From an uncultured Clostridiaceae bacterium (GTDB lineage Bacteria; Bacillota; Clostridia; Lachnospirales; Lachnospiraceae), in NCBI GenBank assembly GCA_949948825.1, contig CATLIJ010000189.1:1-5550 (forward strand): a stretch of DNA of 5,550 nt. The letters run 5' to 3'. The position numbers and the translations under genes are program-made. This document shows, in pieces, positions 1-4,710 of the stretch (positions are counted from its first letter, which is position 1; every line of letters starts with the position of its first letter). The notes below the pieces were generated by a model, which had not been told where the DNA came from, ran no database searches, and worked only from the letters and a program-made list of their open reading frames with translations.

Positions 1-75
1 TAGCCCCCATCTGCTTTGCGAAGTTTTCGATGGAATGCCGGATTTATGCGGGGTTGAGGGATATTCCATTTTCTG

Positions 76-99
76 TTTACCAGCTTGTGCGTTGGTAAA
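76..99. repeat. Inverted repeat TTTACCA / TGGTAAA
   Basis: TTTACCA (76-82) is mirrored by TGGTAAA (93-99). Read as RNA, the stem extends to nine pairs with one G-U and a six-base loop (TTGTGC). No T-tract follows on either strand, so this is a hairpin or binding site rather than an evident terminator. Its right arm is also the first of three TTGGTAAA copies in this spacer. Confidence 0.5.
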
Positions 100-146
100 G
101 ATTTTCTGACCTCTGTTTTTCTGAGGAAATCAGGTAATTTTTAAAG

Positions 147-184
147 TTGGTAAAACGGTTTTGGGAATTGGTAAAATGCCGTTT
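147..184. repeat. Imperfect tandem repeat of TTGGTAAAA..CGGTTT type
   Basis: TTGGTAAAACGGTTT starts at 147. It recurs 21 bases later at 168 as TTGGTAAAA, two extra bases (TG), then CCGTTT. The same stretch also folds: AAACGG (153-158) pairs with CCGTTT (179-184), and the inner TTTT (159-162) can pair with AAAA (172-175). A third TTGGTAAA lies at 92-99. The function is unknown. Protein binding sites, a degenerate dispersed repeat, or chance in AT-rich DNA all remain possible. Confidence 0.5.
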
Positions 185-268
185 CTTCTATATGGAGAAG
201 AAGGAAGCGAAGTTTTCCTTCCCAGTGATCGCAGGATAAATCACACGTAATCACGCGAAATTCTTATT

Positions 269-853
269 TTAAAATATTTTCAATAGCTGAATATACCTCG
301 TCTGATCCACCTCAGAGTATCTCTCCCCAAAAATCTTAAACCGATTTTTGTCATTCTGATAAAATCCCAAAAGCTTCGGTCGGTCTTCGCATTCCAAATA
401 CACGATTCCCCCACCTATGTCTCTCTGGACTCGCCCCAATATTTCAAACGCATCATCCATCAAAGCATTTCCGGACAATTCCAGATTGCCTTTAAATCCA
501 TAATTTTTCCCAAACTGCGCGATTAAAAAGGCAGACACTGTGTAGGAGTTTGTATTTCCATCCAACTGTGCATATCTGGACAGTTTTCTTTTCATCGTAG
601 AAGAAATATCTGCATTTCCAATTTCTACTGCCTTATGGGTTAAAGTAAAGATTGCTGCAATCTCGCCCTCTGCATCCATAAGGAAATATGTAATGGACAT
701 TTTCTTTTTTGCAAATTCAATCGCATTATGCCATACAAAATTTTCAATTTCTTTATTAATCGGGCAAGAAAAATCGGAGAGAATTGCACTTAAGTTCTCC
801 TCTCCGATCGCTTCCAACATATCCAATATATTGACTACTGTATATTCCTTCAT
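269..853 (-). CDS. GNAT-family acetyltransferase, candidate toxin of a toxin-antitoxin pair
   Basis: Predicted 194-residue cytosolic protein with no signal peptide or membrane segment. The C-terminal half reads like the GNAT fold of TacT-type toxins, which acetylate aminoacyl-tRNA: a beta-strand VSAFLIAQFG (106-115), a helix, GGGIVYLECED (147-157), then LLGFYQNDKNRFK (161-173). Tyr165 sits where GNAT toxins carry the catalytic tyrosine. The acetyl-CoA loop is unusual: after Gln113 it runs FGKNYGFKGN rather than the usual Q/R-x-x-G-x-G/A. The family assignment is from pattern recognition. The substrate is inferred, and a non-toxin acetyltransferase is possible. The gene begins 1 nt after the stop of the small gene upstream (855-1034), with AGAGGG as a modest ribosome binding site inside that gene, so translation is probably coupled. 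This arrangement suits an antitoxin-first cassette. Confidence 0.75.
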   Translation of the reverse strand: MKEYTVVNILDMLEAIGEENLSAILSDFSCPINKEIENFVWHNAIEFAKKKMSITYFLMDAEGEIAAIFTLTHKAVEIGNADISSTMKRKLSRYAQLDGNTNSYTVSAFLIAQFGKNYGFKGNLELSGNALMDDAFEILGRVQRDIGGGIVYLECEDRPKLLGFYQNDKNRFKIFGERYSEVDQTRYIQLLKIF

Positions 854-854
854 T

Positions 855-1034
855 TTATCGAACCCTCTTGGACATCAATCTCCGTATCTCGTCTATATTT
901 GTCATCTGGCGGCTCACCTGTGCGGATGGCTCTCTTTTGGGATCATCTGCCGAAGCATCAAGAGCCTTGATAAAGGATTCAATTTTTTTCGGATCAGTAA
1001 TCTTTACATTGGTCAGTATACTGGATGTAGCCAT
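855..1034 (-). CDS. Small 59-residue protein, candidate antitoxin
   Basis: A 59-codon gene starting at ATG 1034 behind a perfect AGGAGG (1042-1047) with 7-nt spacing. It ends in TAA one base before the acetyltransferase start. The protein begins MATSSILTNVKITDPKKIES and continues with a helix-like FIKALDASADDPK. A proline/serine linker follows (about 35-40), and the basic tail is DEIRRLMSKRVR. I recall similar small proteins (MATSS.. start, ITDPKK..F..ALDAS, and an Ir.lm.kr tail) beside GNAT genes in gut Firmicutes, but I cannot run a search to confirm this. No ribbon-helix-helix DNA-binding domain is obvious, unlike the DUF1778 antitoxins of TacT. The order (small gene first, 1-nt gap, shared promoter) supports an antitoxin role, which is inference. 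Existence of the gene is much surer than its function. Confidence 0.8.
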   Translation of the reverse strand: MATSSILTNVKITDPKKIESFIKALDASADDPKREPSAQVSRQMTNIDEIRRLMSKRVR

Positions 1035-1054
1035 TCTATCGCCTCCTCTTCAAC

Positions 1055-1068
1055 AAAACACTTGTTTT
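1055..1068. repeat. Palindrome AAAACA-CT-TGTTTT in the leader of the small gene
   Basis: A perfect 6-bp inverted repeat with a 2-bp centre. It lies between the promoter -10 (1084-1089) and the AGGAGG of the small gene, in the expected 5' untranslated region. Toxin-antitoxin operons are commonly repressed by their own complex binding a palindrome near the promoter, so this is a candidate operator. The same arms recur at 1520-1534 upstream of the broken gene. Confidence 0.45.
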
Positions 1069-1083
1069 CCTGTTCTTATTCTT

Positions 1084-1112
1084 ATCTTATCATCTCCGGA
1101 CCCTTTTTTCAA
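1084..1112 (-). promoter_or_regulatory. Sigma-A type promoter of the small gene / acetyltransferase cassette
   Basis: On the minus strand, TTGAAA (-35, 1107-1112) is separated by exactly 17 bp from TAAGAT (-10, 1084-1089). Transcription would start near 1076, about 40 nt before the ATG at 1034. A perfect 11-bp palindrome GATTCTGAATC (1132-1142) lies about 20 bp upstream of the -35 and could be a second regulatory site. Confidence 0.7.
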
Positions 1113-1187
1113 TCGGTTTATGCAATTTTCAGATTCTGAATCATCTGCTGTCACTTTGCAATTATTTACTATTTTAATATATGCACC

Positions 1188-1493
1188 TCACTGAAGTGTC
1201 CGCACCATCCCAGAATTGTCCATTTCTCCCAATTCAGCAACCTCCATAACCTTTCCAAACTTCCCAATTTCCCCCTGATACTTCTCATCCGCCACATGAG
1301 TATCAATGTCAATCGTTGTACTGTAATGTTGATCTCCATGATGCTCTGCACCACCTTCGGCTGCATATCTGCCCCAAAGCATCAGCTGCAGAATATGTGA
1401 CATATGGTCGGGAAATATAAATCCTTAAAATACAATGTTATCATAGTATTGATTTGCACGTTCCATTGTAAATACTGATATTTTTAATTTCAT
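1188..1493 (-). pseudogene. Unrecognised small gene interrupted by an in-frame TAA
   Basis: Reading from ATG 1493, which is preceded by GGTGAGG at close spacing, the frame gives 22 residues starting MKLKISVFTM and ending YYDNIVF. It then hits TAA at 1425-1427 and continues open in the same frame for 78 more codons to TGA at 1188. The later part is protein-like and acidic, with a segment GRYAAEGGAEHHGDQHYS and another GEIGKFGKVMEVAELGEMD. The internal ATG at 1403 has no ribosome binding site, so a separate downstream start is less likely. I do not recognise the family and assign no function. The simplest reading is a gene of about 101 codons broken by one nonsense change. Alternatives are a translated 22-residue peptide, or a sequence error at 1425-1427. 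Confidence 0.5.
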
Positions 1494-1519
1494 GTTGCCT
1501 CACCGTTTATATTTCAATC

Positions 1520-1534
1520 AAAACAGTTTGTTTT
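1520..1534. repeat. Palindrome AAAACA-GTT-TGTTTT upstream of the broken small gene
   Basis: Perfect 6-bp arms with a 3-bp centre, 27 bp upstream of the ATG at 1493. The arms are identical to those of the palindrome at 1055-1068, which lies 21 bp upstream of the candidate antitoxin start. I could not find a good promoter for the broken gene in 1494-1587. The rest of that spacer holds nothing else I can name. Confidence 0.4.
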
Positions 1535-1587
1535 TAAACTACTTTTCACAAACATATCCATGTGTTGCAATCCAAATTCCCTGTTTC

Positions 1588-1625
1588 AGAAAAGAAAAAG
1601 AGCCCCAGATCTCTCTGAAGCTCTT
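1588..1625 (-). terminator. Intrinsic terminator of tsf
   Basis: About 33 nt after the tsf stop, the minus strand forms a 12-bp stem, AAGAGCTTCAGA against TCTGGGGCTCTT, with two G-U pairs and a GAGA tetraloop (1610-1613). A U-rich run TTTTTCTTTTC follows. This is a textbook Rho-independent terminator and marks the end of the tsf transcript. Confidence 0.92.
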
Positions 1626-1657
1626 CAAAACTTGCCATAAAATCTTAACCAGCTATA

Positions 1658-2593
1658 TTACATAGCTCCCATCTGCTTCGCCACTTCCTCAGCAAAATTC
1701 TCTTCTTTTTTAGCCAGTCCTTCGCCAGTCTCAAACCGGACAAACTTCTTTACCTTAATATTAGCTCCGTTCTCCTTGGCCACAGCCTTTACATACTGAT
1801 CCACAGACTGCTTGCCATCCTCTGCCTTTACATAAACCTGATCCAGCAGGCAGATTTCCTTCAGCTCCTTGTTGATCCGGCCCATTACCATGCCGCTGAT
1901 GATCTTATCATTGGCATCGGGCTTTTCGTTCTTTGCGGCTGCGGTCAGAATCTCTTTCTCCTTCTCAATATAGTCAGCGCTGACCTCATCTCTGCTGGTA
2001 AACTGCGGCTTTAAAGCAGCAGCCTGCATTGCCACATTCTTGGCCATCTCCTTAACCGCATCATTTACTACATCTGACTCCACAACCACCAGTACACCGA
2101 TCTTGCCGCCTGCGTGGATGTAGGAAGACACAAAGCCATCAGCCACTTCAACCTGCTCAAAGCGGCGGATGTTCATGTTCTCGCCAATAATGGAAATCTG
2201 AGTGGACAATGCTTCCTTCACAGTGAGAGACGGGTCCTTTTCCCATGTTTCAGCCATGAAAGCGTCCATGTCAGCAGCTGTTGTCTTCAGGGCCTGGGAT
2301 GCCACATCAGCTGCGTAGGTGCGGAATTTCTCGTTCTTTGCCACAAAGTCAGTCTCTGCATTGACCTCAACTACTACGGCCTTCTTCTCATCCTCGGACA
2401 GGGCAGTTACCACAATACCCTCTGCGGCAATGCGGCCAGCCTTTTTCTCAGCGCCAGCCAGACCCTTTTCACGCAGAAAATCTACCGCTTTGTCCATATC
2501 GCCATCCGTAGCTGCCAGCGCTTTCTTGCAGTCCATCATGCCGGCCCCGGTCATTTCTCTCAATTCTTTTACCATTGTTGCTGAAATTGCCAT
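1658..2593 (-). CDS. tsf: Elongation factor Ts (EF-Ts)
   Basis: EF-Ts is the cytosolic nucleotide exchange factor that releases GDP from EF-Tu so it can rebind GTP and aminoacyl-tRNA. The protein is 311 residues from the start chosen here. The N-terminal UBA-like domain carries the first signature, LREMTGAGMMDCKKAL (11-26). The EF-Tu-contacting motif NAETDFVAKN follows at 78-87, with the Asp82-Phe83 pair that intrudes into the EF-Tu nucleotide site. Two core subdomains follow, then a C-terminal tail ending KQMGAM. The frame extends five codons upstream to ATG 2608, but that ATG overlaps GGAGGG (2601-2606). That motif is the ribosome binding site, 7 nt ahead of ATG 2593, and MAISATMVKEL is the normal EF-Ts beginning. 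Upstream is rpsB, as in most bacteria; a terminator and promoter lie between them. pyrH does not follow. Confidence 0.97.
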   Translation of the reverse strand: MAISATMVKELREMTGAGMMDCKKALAATDGDMDKAVDFLREKGLAGAEKKAGRIAAEGIVVTALSEDEKKAVVVEVNAETDFVAKNEKFRTYAADVASQALKTTAADMDAFMAETWEKDPSLTVKEALSTQISIIGENMNIRRFEQVEVADGFVSSYIHAGGKIGVLVVVESDVVNDAVKEMAKNVAMQAAALKPQFTSRDEVSADYIEKEKEILTAAAKNEKPDANDKIISGMVMGRINKELKEICLLDQVYVKAEDGKQSVDQYVKAVAKENGANIKVKKFVRFETGEGLAKKEENFAEEVAKQMGAM

Positions 2594-2600
2594 TGTTATT

Positions 2601-2606
2601 CCCTCC
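2601..2606 (-). promoter_or_regulatory. Ribosome binding site that fixes the tsf start
   Basis: GGAGGG lies 7 nt upstream of ATG 2593 and overlaps the in-frame ATG at 2608, ruling out the longer version of EF-Ts. Confidence 0.85.
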
Positions 2607-2661
2607 ATTTATATTAAGAATATAAGATTAAATAATACGCTATTATCAAAAAAAATCATGT

Positions 2662-2690
2662 ATTCTATACTTTTTCTGATATTTTTTCAA
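2662..2690 (-). promoter_or_regulatory. Candidate internal promoter for tsf
   Basis: TTGAAA (2685-2690) and TAGAAT (2662-2667) are separated by 17 bp on the minus strand. The -35 overlaps the T-tract of the terminator just upstream. Transcription would start near 2655, giving an AT-rich leader of about 60 nt before tsf. The spacer is very AT-rich, so a chance match is possible, but its place directly after a terminator supports it. Confidence 0.6.
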
Positions 2691-2725
2691 AAAAAGTGCC
2701 TCGACCTGTGGACACAGGCCGAAGC
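2689..2725 (-). terminator. Intrinsic terminator or attenuator between rpsB and tsf
   Basis: Starting 15 nt after the rpsB stop, GCTTCGGCCTGT pairs with ACAGGTCGAGGC (12 bp including G-U pairs, loop GTCC). Two bases (AC) then seven T's follow. It should stop a large part of the transcripts from the rpsB promoter, making tsf depend on read-through plus its own promoter. Confidence 0.85.
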
Positions 2726-2740
2726 GCTTTCCATTCATGA

Positions 2741-3484
2741 TTAAGCTTCTTCTGTTCCTTCCTCTGCATGATCAAATGCTTCGGAAAAATCTGCCTCAGC
2801 TTCTCCCTGATTTGCTTCGATTACTGCGTCTGCCATTTTAGATACAATCAATTTAACGGCACGGATTGCGTCGTCATTCCCAGGAATTACATAATCCAAT
2901 TCCTCGGGATCACAGTTCGTATCCGCAATACCAATCAGCGGGATATTCAAAGCATGGGCTTCCTGTACACAAATCCTTTCTTTCTTTGGATCTACGATAA
3001 AAATTGCGTCTGGCAGCCTTTTCATCTCTTTAATGCCGCCCAGGTTTCGCTCCAGCTTTTCCCACTCTTTTTTCAATGCGATAACTTCCTTCTTTGGAAG
3101 TACATCAAAAGTGCCATCTTCAGACATAGCTTCAATGGCTTTCAATCGGTCAATCCGGCTGCGAATGGTCTTAAAGTTAGTCAGCATTCCGCCCAGCCAT
3201 CTCTCATTTACATAAAACATACCGCAGCGCTCTGCCTCTGTCTTAATGGCATCCTGCGCCTGCTTTTTGGTTCCCACGAACAAAATGGTGCCGCCATTTG
3301 CAGTGATATCGGAAACGGCATTGTAAGCCTCATCTACCTTGCCTACAGACTTCTGCAGATCAATGATGTAGATTCCGTTTCTCTCTGTGTAGATGTAGGG
3401 AGCCATCTTGGGGTTCCATCTTCTGGTCTGGTGTCCGAAATGCACTCCTGCTTCAAGCAGCTGTTTCATTGAAATAACGCTCAT
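2741..3484 (-). CDS. rpsB: 30S ribosomal protein S2
   Basis: S2 binds late to the head-body junction of the 30S subunit and is needed to recruit S1 or to stabilise the mRNA exit region. The protein is 247 residues, the usual length. Visible family features are MKQLLEAGVHFGHQTRRWNP (6-25), the signature YVNERWLGGMLTN (91-103), a charged helical-hairpin region around 105-155, and PLIGIADTNCDPEELDYVIP in the C-terminal half. An acidic tail rich in Glu and Ala ends the protein. The frame extends five codons upstream to ATG 3499. However, GGAGGA (3492-3497) sits inside that extension and is properly spaced (8 nt from the GGAGG core) for ATG 3484, which gives the normal MSVISMKQLL start. It has a strong promoter and a leader of about 105 nt, and is followed by a terminator and tsf. 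Confidence 0.97.
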   Translation of the reverse strand: MSVISMKQLLEAGVHFGHQTRRWNPKMAPYIYTERNGIYIIDLQKSVGKVDEAYNAVSDITANGGTILFVGTKKQAQDAIKTEAERCGMFYVNERWLGGMLTNFKTIRSRIDRLKAIEAMSEDGTFDVLPKKEVIALKKEWEKLERNLGGIKEMKRLPDAIFIVDPKKERICVQEAHALNIPLIGIADTNCDPEELDYVIPGNDDAIRAVKLIVSKMADAVIEANQGEAEADFSEAFDHAEEGTEEA

Positions 3485-3589
3485 GAATCTTTCCTCCATT
3501 TGGTTTTGTCTTCCGTCTGCCTCTCATGCTTCCTCCGGAACCTGTCTTACAGGCACCGCCTTTGGAATCAGCAAACGTGATTTTTCAAC
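3485..3589 (-). promoter_or_regulatory. rpsB mRNA leader, candidate regulatory region
   Basis: From the predicted start near 3589 to the rpsB ATG there are about 105 nt. The leader contains a small hairpin, CCTGT-AAG-ACAGG (3541-3553). Just after it, GGAGGA (3531-3536) stands 3 nt before ATG 3527. That ATG opens a 24-codon, strongly basic frame ending at TGA 3453, inside rpsB in another frame. Leaders of rpsB are autoregulated by S2 in some bacteria. Whether this one is, or whether the short frame is translated, cannot be told from one sequence. Confidence 0.4.
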
Positions 3590-3595
3590 TTTTCC

Positions 3596-3624
3596 ATCAT
3601 AGCATATCTTCCATGGATTGACAA
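3596..3624 (-). promoter_or_regulatory. Strong extended -10 promoter of rpsB
   Basis: Minus strand TTGTCA (-35, 3619-3624), a 17-bp spacer, then TGC directly before TATGAT (-10, 3596-3601), giving an extended -10 element. A second TTGTCA lies 15 bp further upstream as a direct repeat. The strength fits a ribosomal protein gene. No terminator separates it from the kinase gene, whose stop is at 3685. Confidence 0.8.
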
Positions 3625-3684
3625 GTACTTTTTGACAAGATATCCATTGATGCCAGGGGTTTTGGTAACTGTTTAAACCGGGAT

Positions 3685-4710
3685 TTAAGCCGCTGGAAGA
3701 TATATGGTAAATATAGTTCCTTTTCCGGGCTGGCTGGAGACCTGGATTTTTCCGCCGCACAGGCAGATGATCCGCCGGACTAAGGCCAGACCAAGACCAT
3801 TACCGTGTACACTGCGGCTGTGGTCTGCTTGGTAAAACTTGTCAAAGATATGGCGCTGTACTTCTTTGGTCATACCAATTCCTGAATCCGCAAAGGAAAC
3901 AAGGATGACATCTGAGGAAGAACAGAGACGAATCTGTATGGAGCCAGAGACAGGAGTAAATTTGATAGCGTTTGACAGCAGATTGCTCCAGACCTGGGTC
4001 AGCATGCTCTCATTGCCTTCGTATTCGATTTCCTGCAGGTCAATATCCAGCAGCAGATTTTTCTGTGTCCAGAGCGGTTCCATAGCCAGAATGCATTGCC
4101 GCAGCTGTTCATCTAAAGAAAACAGATGCTTTTCCGGCACAATTTTCTGGTTCTCCAGCTTTGAAAGCTGAAGGATATTTCCCGTCAAGGCGGTAAGCTG
4201 TCTGCAGCTGTCCAGGATACGTGAGGTATATTCCTTTTGCTCTTCCGATAGTGGCGAGGAAGAGAGCAATACAGCATAGCCTTCCATGGCAGCCAATGGA
4301 GTTTTGAACTCATGGGAAACATTCTGGATAAAATCTGACTGCAGCAATTCCATGGAGCTTAATTCCTGTACCATCTGATTAAAGTTCCGGTTCATTTTCC
4401 CAATATCCGTAAAATGGTTTTCTTCTGGCAGAAATATAGCAAAATTGCCATCTGCAACCTCTTTCAGAGCCAGGATCAATTGATGGATCGGAGAGAAAAA
4501 ATAACGCGAAACAAGCAGGGTAAGGCAAAAAGAAAAAATAGCAGCTGCCCCTATAAGGCCAATCGATGGAAGCCATGGCACAGGAGGGGCAGGAGGCAGA
4601 AGATGGAGCCTAAGTCCTAAAAATACAAAAAAGCCAGTCAGAAGAAATCCAAAGAAAAAGGTTATTGCAATCATAAAACAGAAGGTGAGCCACAAATGGA
4701 ATTTTCTCAT
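3685..4710 (-). CDS. Membrane sensor histidine kinase (HisKA/HATPase_c)
   Basis: A 341-residue inner-membrane kinase that should autophosphorylate on His133 and pass the phosphate to the regulator encoded just upstream. Two membrane helices are clear (about 8-34 and 47-70), joined by a proline-rich loop of only about 12 residues (35-46). A HAMP-like linker follows (about 72-122). The H-box is DFIQNVSHEFKTPLAAMEGY (126-145). The ATP-binding domain has an N-box with Asn243 and Asn247 (SNLLSNAIKF), G1 DSGIGM (275-280), F-box FDKFYQ (289-294) and G2 GNGLGLAL (303-310), so it looks catalytically complete. Its ATG overlaps the regulator's TGA by 4 bases, indicating translational coupling. The tiny external loop argues against a periplasmic-type ligand domain; it resembles kinases that sense within the membrane or via a partner protein. 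The signal is unknown and no transporter genes are in view. Confidence 0.95.
   Translation of the reverse strand: MRKFHLWLTFCFMIAITFFFGFLLTGFFVFLGLRLHLLPPAPPVPWLPSIGLIGAAAIFSFCLTLLVSRYFFSPIHQLILALKEVADGNFAIFLPEENHFTDIGKMNRNFNQMVQELSSMELLQSDFIQNVSHEFKTPLAAMEGYAVLLSSSPLSEEQKEYTSRILDSCRQLTALTGNILQLSKLENQKIVPEKHLFSLDEQLRQCILAMEPLWTQKNLLLDIDLQEIEYEGNESMLTQVWSNLLSNAIKFTPVSGSIQIRLCSSSDVILVSFADSGIGMTKEVQRHIFDKFYQADHSRSVHGNGLGLALVRRIICLCGGKIQVSSQPGKGTIFTIYLPAA

Larger units (their letters stand above)
1..268. other. Non-coding spacer downstream of the acetyltransferase gene
   Basis: I find no convincing gene here. Short frames run off the left edge: plus strand 3-98, and minus strand about 129-1 with a possible ATG at 69. 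None has a ribosome binding site or a recognisable product. The stretch is rich in short repeats: TTGGTAAA three times, a TTTACCA/TGGTAAA hairpin, an AAACGG/CCGTTT pair, and a GAAGGAA/TTCCTTC inverted repeat at 200-221 with an 8-nt loop. A palindrome TATTTTAAAATA (265-276) straddles the acetyltransferase stop codon. No hairpin is followed by a clean T-tract on the minus strand, so I cannot name a terminator for the upstream genes. The first 19 bases resemble the end of tsf (see findings). Confidence 0.5.

Noticed and set aside
1..129. Frames running off the left edge (plus 3-98; minus with ATG at 69)
   Set aside because: They are too short, have no ribosome binding site, and I do not recognise the products. 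A true gene end cannot be excluded without the DNA to the left.
200..221. GAAGGAA/TTCCTTC hairpin as a terminator for the acetyltransferase gene
   Set aside because: No T-tract follows on the minus strand, and the hairpin lies about 50 nt beyond the stop.
693..1194. Two plus-strand reading frames (693-1139 and 868-1194)
   Set aside because: They lie opposite the acetyltransferase and small gene, lack ribosome binding sites, and encode low-complexity Ser/Ile/Phe-rich sequence typical of antisense frames.
1169..1366. Minus-strand frame of 65 codons overlapping the broken gene
   Set aside because: It is out of frame with the more protein-like sequence of 1188-1493 and has no start signal.
2114..2744. 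Plus-strand frames opposite tsf (2114-2584, 2319-2744)
   Set aside because: They are antisense shadows of a certain EF-Ts gene with no ribosome binding site or recognisable domains.
2768..3472. Long 234-codon plus-strand frame opposite rpsB
   Set aside because: Length alone is not evidence here. It is rich in Cys, Phe and His, has no ribosome binding site, and is fully antisense to ribosomal protein S2.
3625..3684. Search for a terminator between the histidine kinase and rpsB
   Set aside because: Only weak complementarity (GGT...ACC around GTTTAAAC) is present and no T-tract, so no terminator is called.
3524..3760. Minus-strand frame of 78 codons spanning the kinase end and the rpsB promoter
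   Set aside because: It overlaps the kinase C-terminus in another frame and runs through the rpsB promoter and leader, with no start signal.
3839..4620. Frames within the kinase gene (3839-4171 and 4414-4620 plus, 4379-4576 minus)
   Set aside because: They are shadows of a complete histidine kinase whose catalytic motifs are all in the main frame.
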